Positions 63,547 to 64,000 of a stretch of 64,000 nucleotides of DNA are shown here, in pieces. Positions within the stretch are counted from its first letter, which is position 1. Each line of letters begins with the position of its first letter. The position numbers were made by a program, and so were the translations under genes. The notes below the pieces were generated by a model, which made no database searches, was not told where the DNA came from, and saw only the letters and a program-made list of their open reading frames with translations. The DNA comes from CAWCTD01 sp963798455 (GTDB taxonomy: Bacteria; Acidobacteriota; Terriglobia; Bryobacterales; Bryobacteraceae). Where the stretch lies: contig CAWCTD010000003.1 in assembly GCA_963798455.1 (NCBI GenBank), forward strand, positions 124,001 to 188,000, given 5' to 3'.

Positions 63547-64000
63547 TCGTTTCTCCGGGCCCGCGTTCGTCTGCCGTAGGTCCCCTAATTCGATCCGATC
63601 ACAGTGGATATCGGAAGAACAGGTTCAATCTTGAGGGGTACTGCACAGTACGGCTGTAACGAATCGCAAGGGGTTCTAGAACCGGGGAAGCCCGTTTGAA
63701 GGTAATTCGGTGTGGCCAACGTCACCGTGGCCCGTTTCGCAACCTACACCTTTTGAAACGGGTCGACGGTAACCGACAAGTGCTCCATGTCCGCACCGTT
63801 TCGCAGAGCGCATGCTACGGAGTTTTGGAACGCCTCCAAAGAGGCAGAGAGCATCAGCCCATCCTCGGGGGTCCCGCCGCCTAGTCCGGGCTGCCAGGAG
63901 CTGCATTCTCATGGCCCCGCCGCACCAATACCCTCCGACGCTCGTTGACTCATGTCCGATGGTGAGGGTGTCTACTCCGAGTTCCTCCACGGCCGGAAGC
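63547..64000. other. Right end of window, no clear gene
   Basis: A leftward frame with MSQRASEGIGAAGP, an in-frame TGA (63911-63909), then GLMLSASLEAFQNSVACALR and HLSVTVDPFQKV, ends at 63744. It may be a small broken gene. CCCGTTTC (63731-63738) and GAAACGGG (63755-63762) form an 8-bp hairpin around that stop. Otherwise nothing recognised. Confidence 0.3.

Overview
The window looks like chromosomal DNA from a high-GC acidobacterium, most likely of the Bryobacterales/Solibacter type. This is inferred from a TIGR03437-type secreted protein, a TIGR03790-type protein, a large carboxypeptidase-regulatory TonB-like outer-membrane protein, YVTN beta-propeller proteins, a SelA-free mix of small acidobacterial hypotheticals and a UpxY/NusG-led exopolysaccharide cluster. 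No rRNA genes and no CRISPR array were seen. There is one tRNA gene (Phe, GAA).

Layout. 1-8.5 kb: metabolic and surface genes (Tat-exported 2-hydroxyacid dehydrogenase, DinB protein, broken flavoprotein, YVTN propeller, TonB-like protein) studded with dispersed repeats, including two ~390-bp copies that carry HicB-like antitoxin remnants and palindromes. 9.2-13.5 kb: a three-gene unit (DUF4145-like protein, 221-aa protein, 955-aa alpha-helical protein) of unknown job. 14-20 kb: class V aminotransferase, HrpB helicase, secreted proteins, then tRNA-Phe. 20-35.3 kb: accessory DNA next to the tRNA. It holds small hypotheticals, an IS3-family element, and a leftward type I restriction-modification operon (hsdR-hsdM-hsdS) extended by a PD-(D/E)XK-like protein and a degenerate N6-methylase-like protein. 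The IS3 element sits in what seems to be the next gene of that operon. 35.9-58.2 kb: an exopolysaccharide/O-antigen cluster read leftward from a NusG/UpxY-type antiterminator: ribbon-helix-helix protein, Wza, Wzc, flippase, polymerase, glycosyltransferases, the set PglC/PglD/PglE/PglF expected to build and load a bacillosamine-type diamino sugar, a CoA-transferase, an aldo/keto reductase and a second O-antigen-ligase-like protein. 58.6-62.4 kb: a NarL-type response regulator and a multi-PAS hybrid histidine kinase. 62.6-64 kb: two small hypotheticals and an unresolved end.

The most striking cross-window observation is that five otherwise intact coding sequences (two breaks in one flavoprotein gene, then the methylase-like gene, pglC and the nusG-like gene: four genes, five breaks) all lose frame at the same heptamer. 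Each reads GAACGTC (or its complement) exactly where removing one base to restore GACGTC recovers the family sequence. This points either to a recurrent consensus error at a (possibly modified) GACGTC site or to a real site-specific insertion process; about ten other GACGTC sites in genes are intact. A sixth one-base insertion of another type breaks hsdM.
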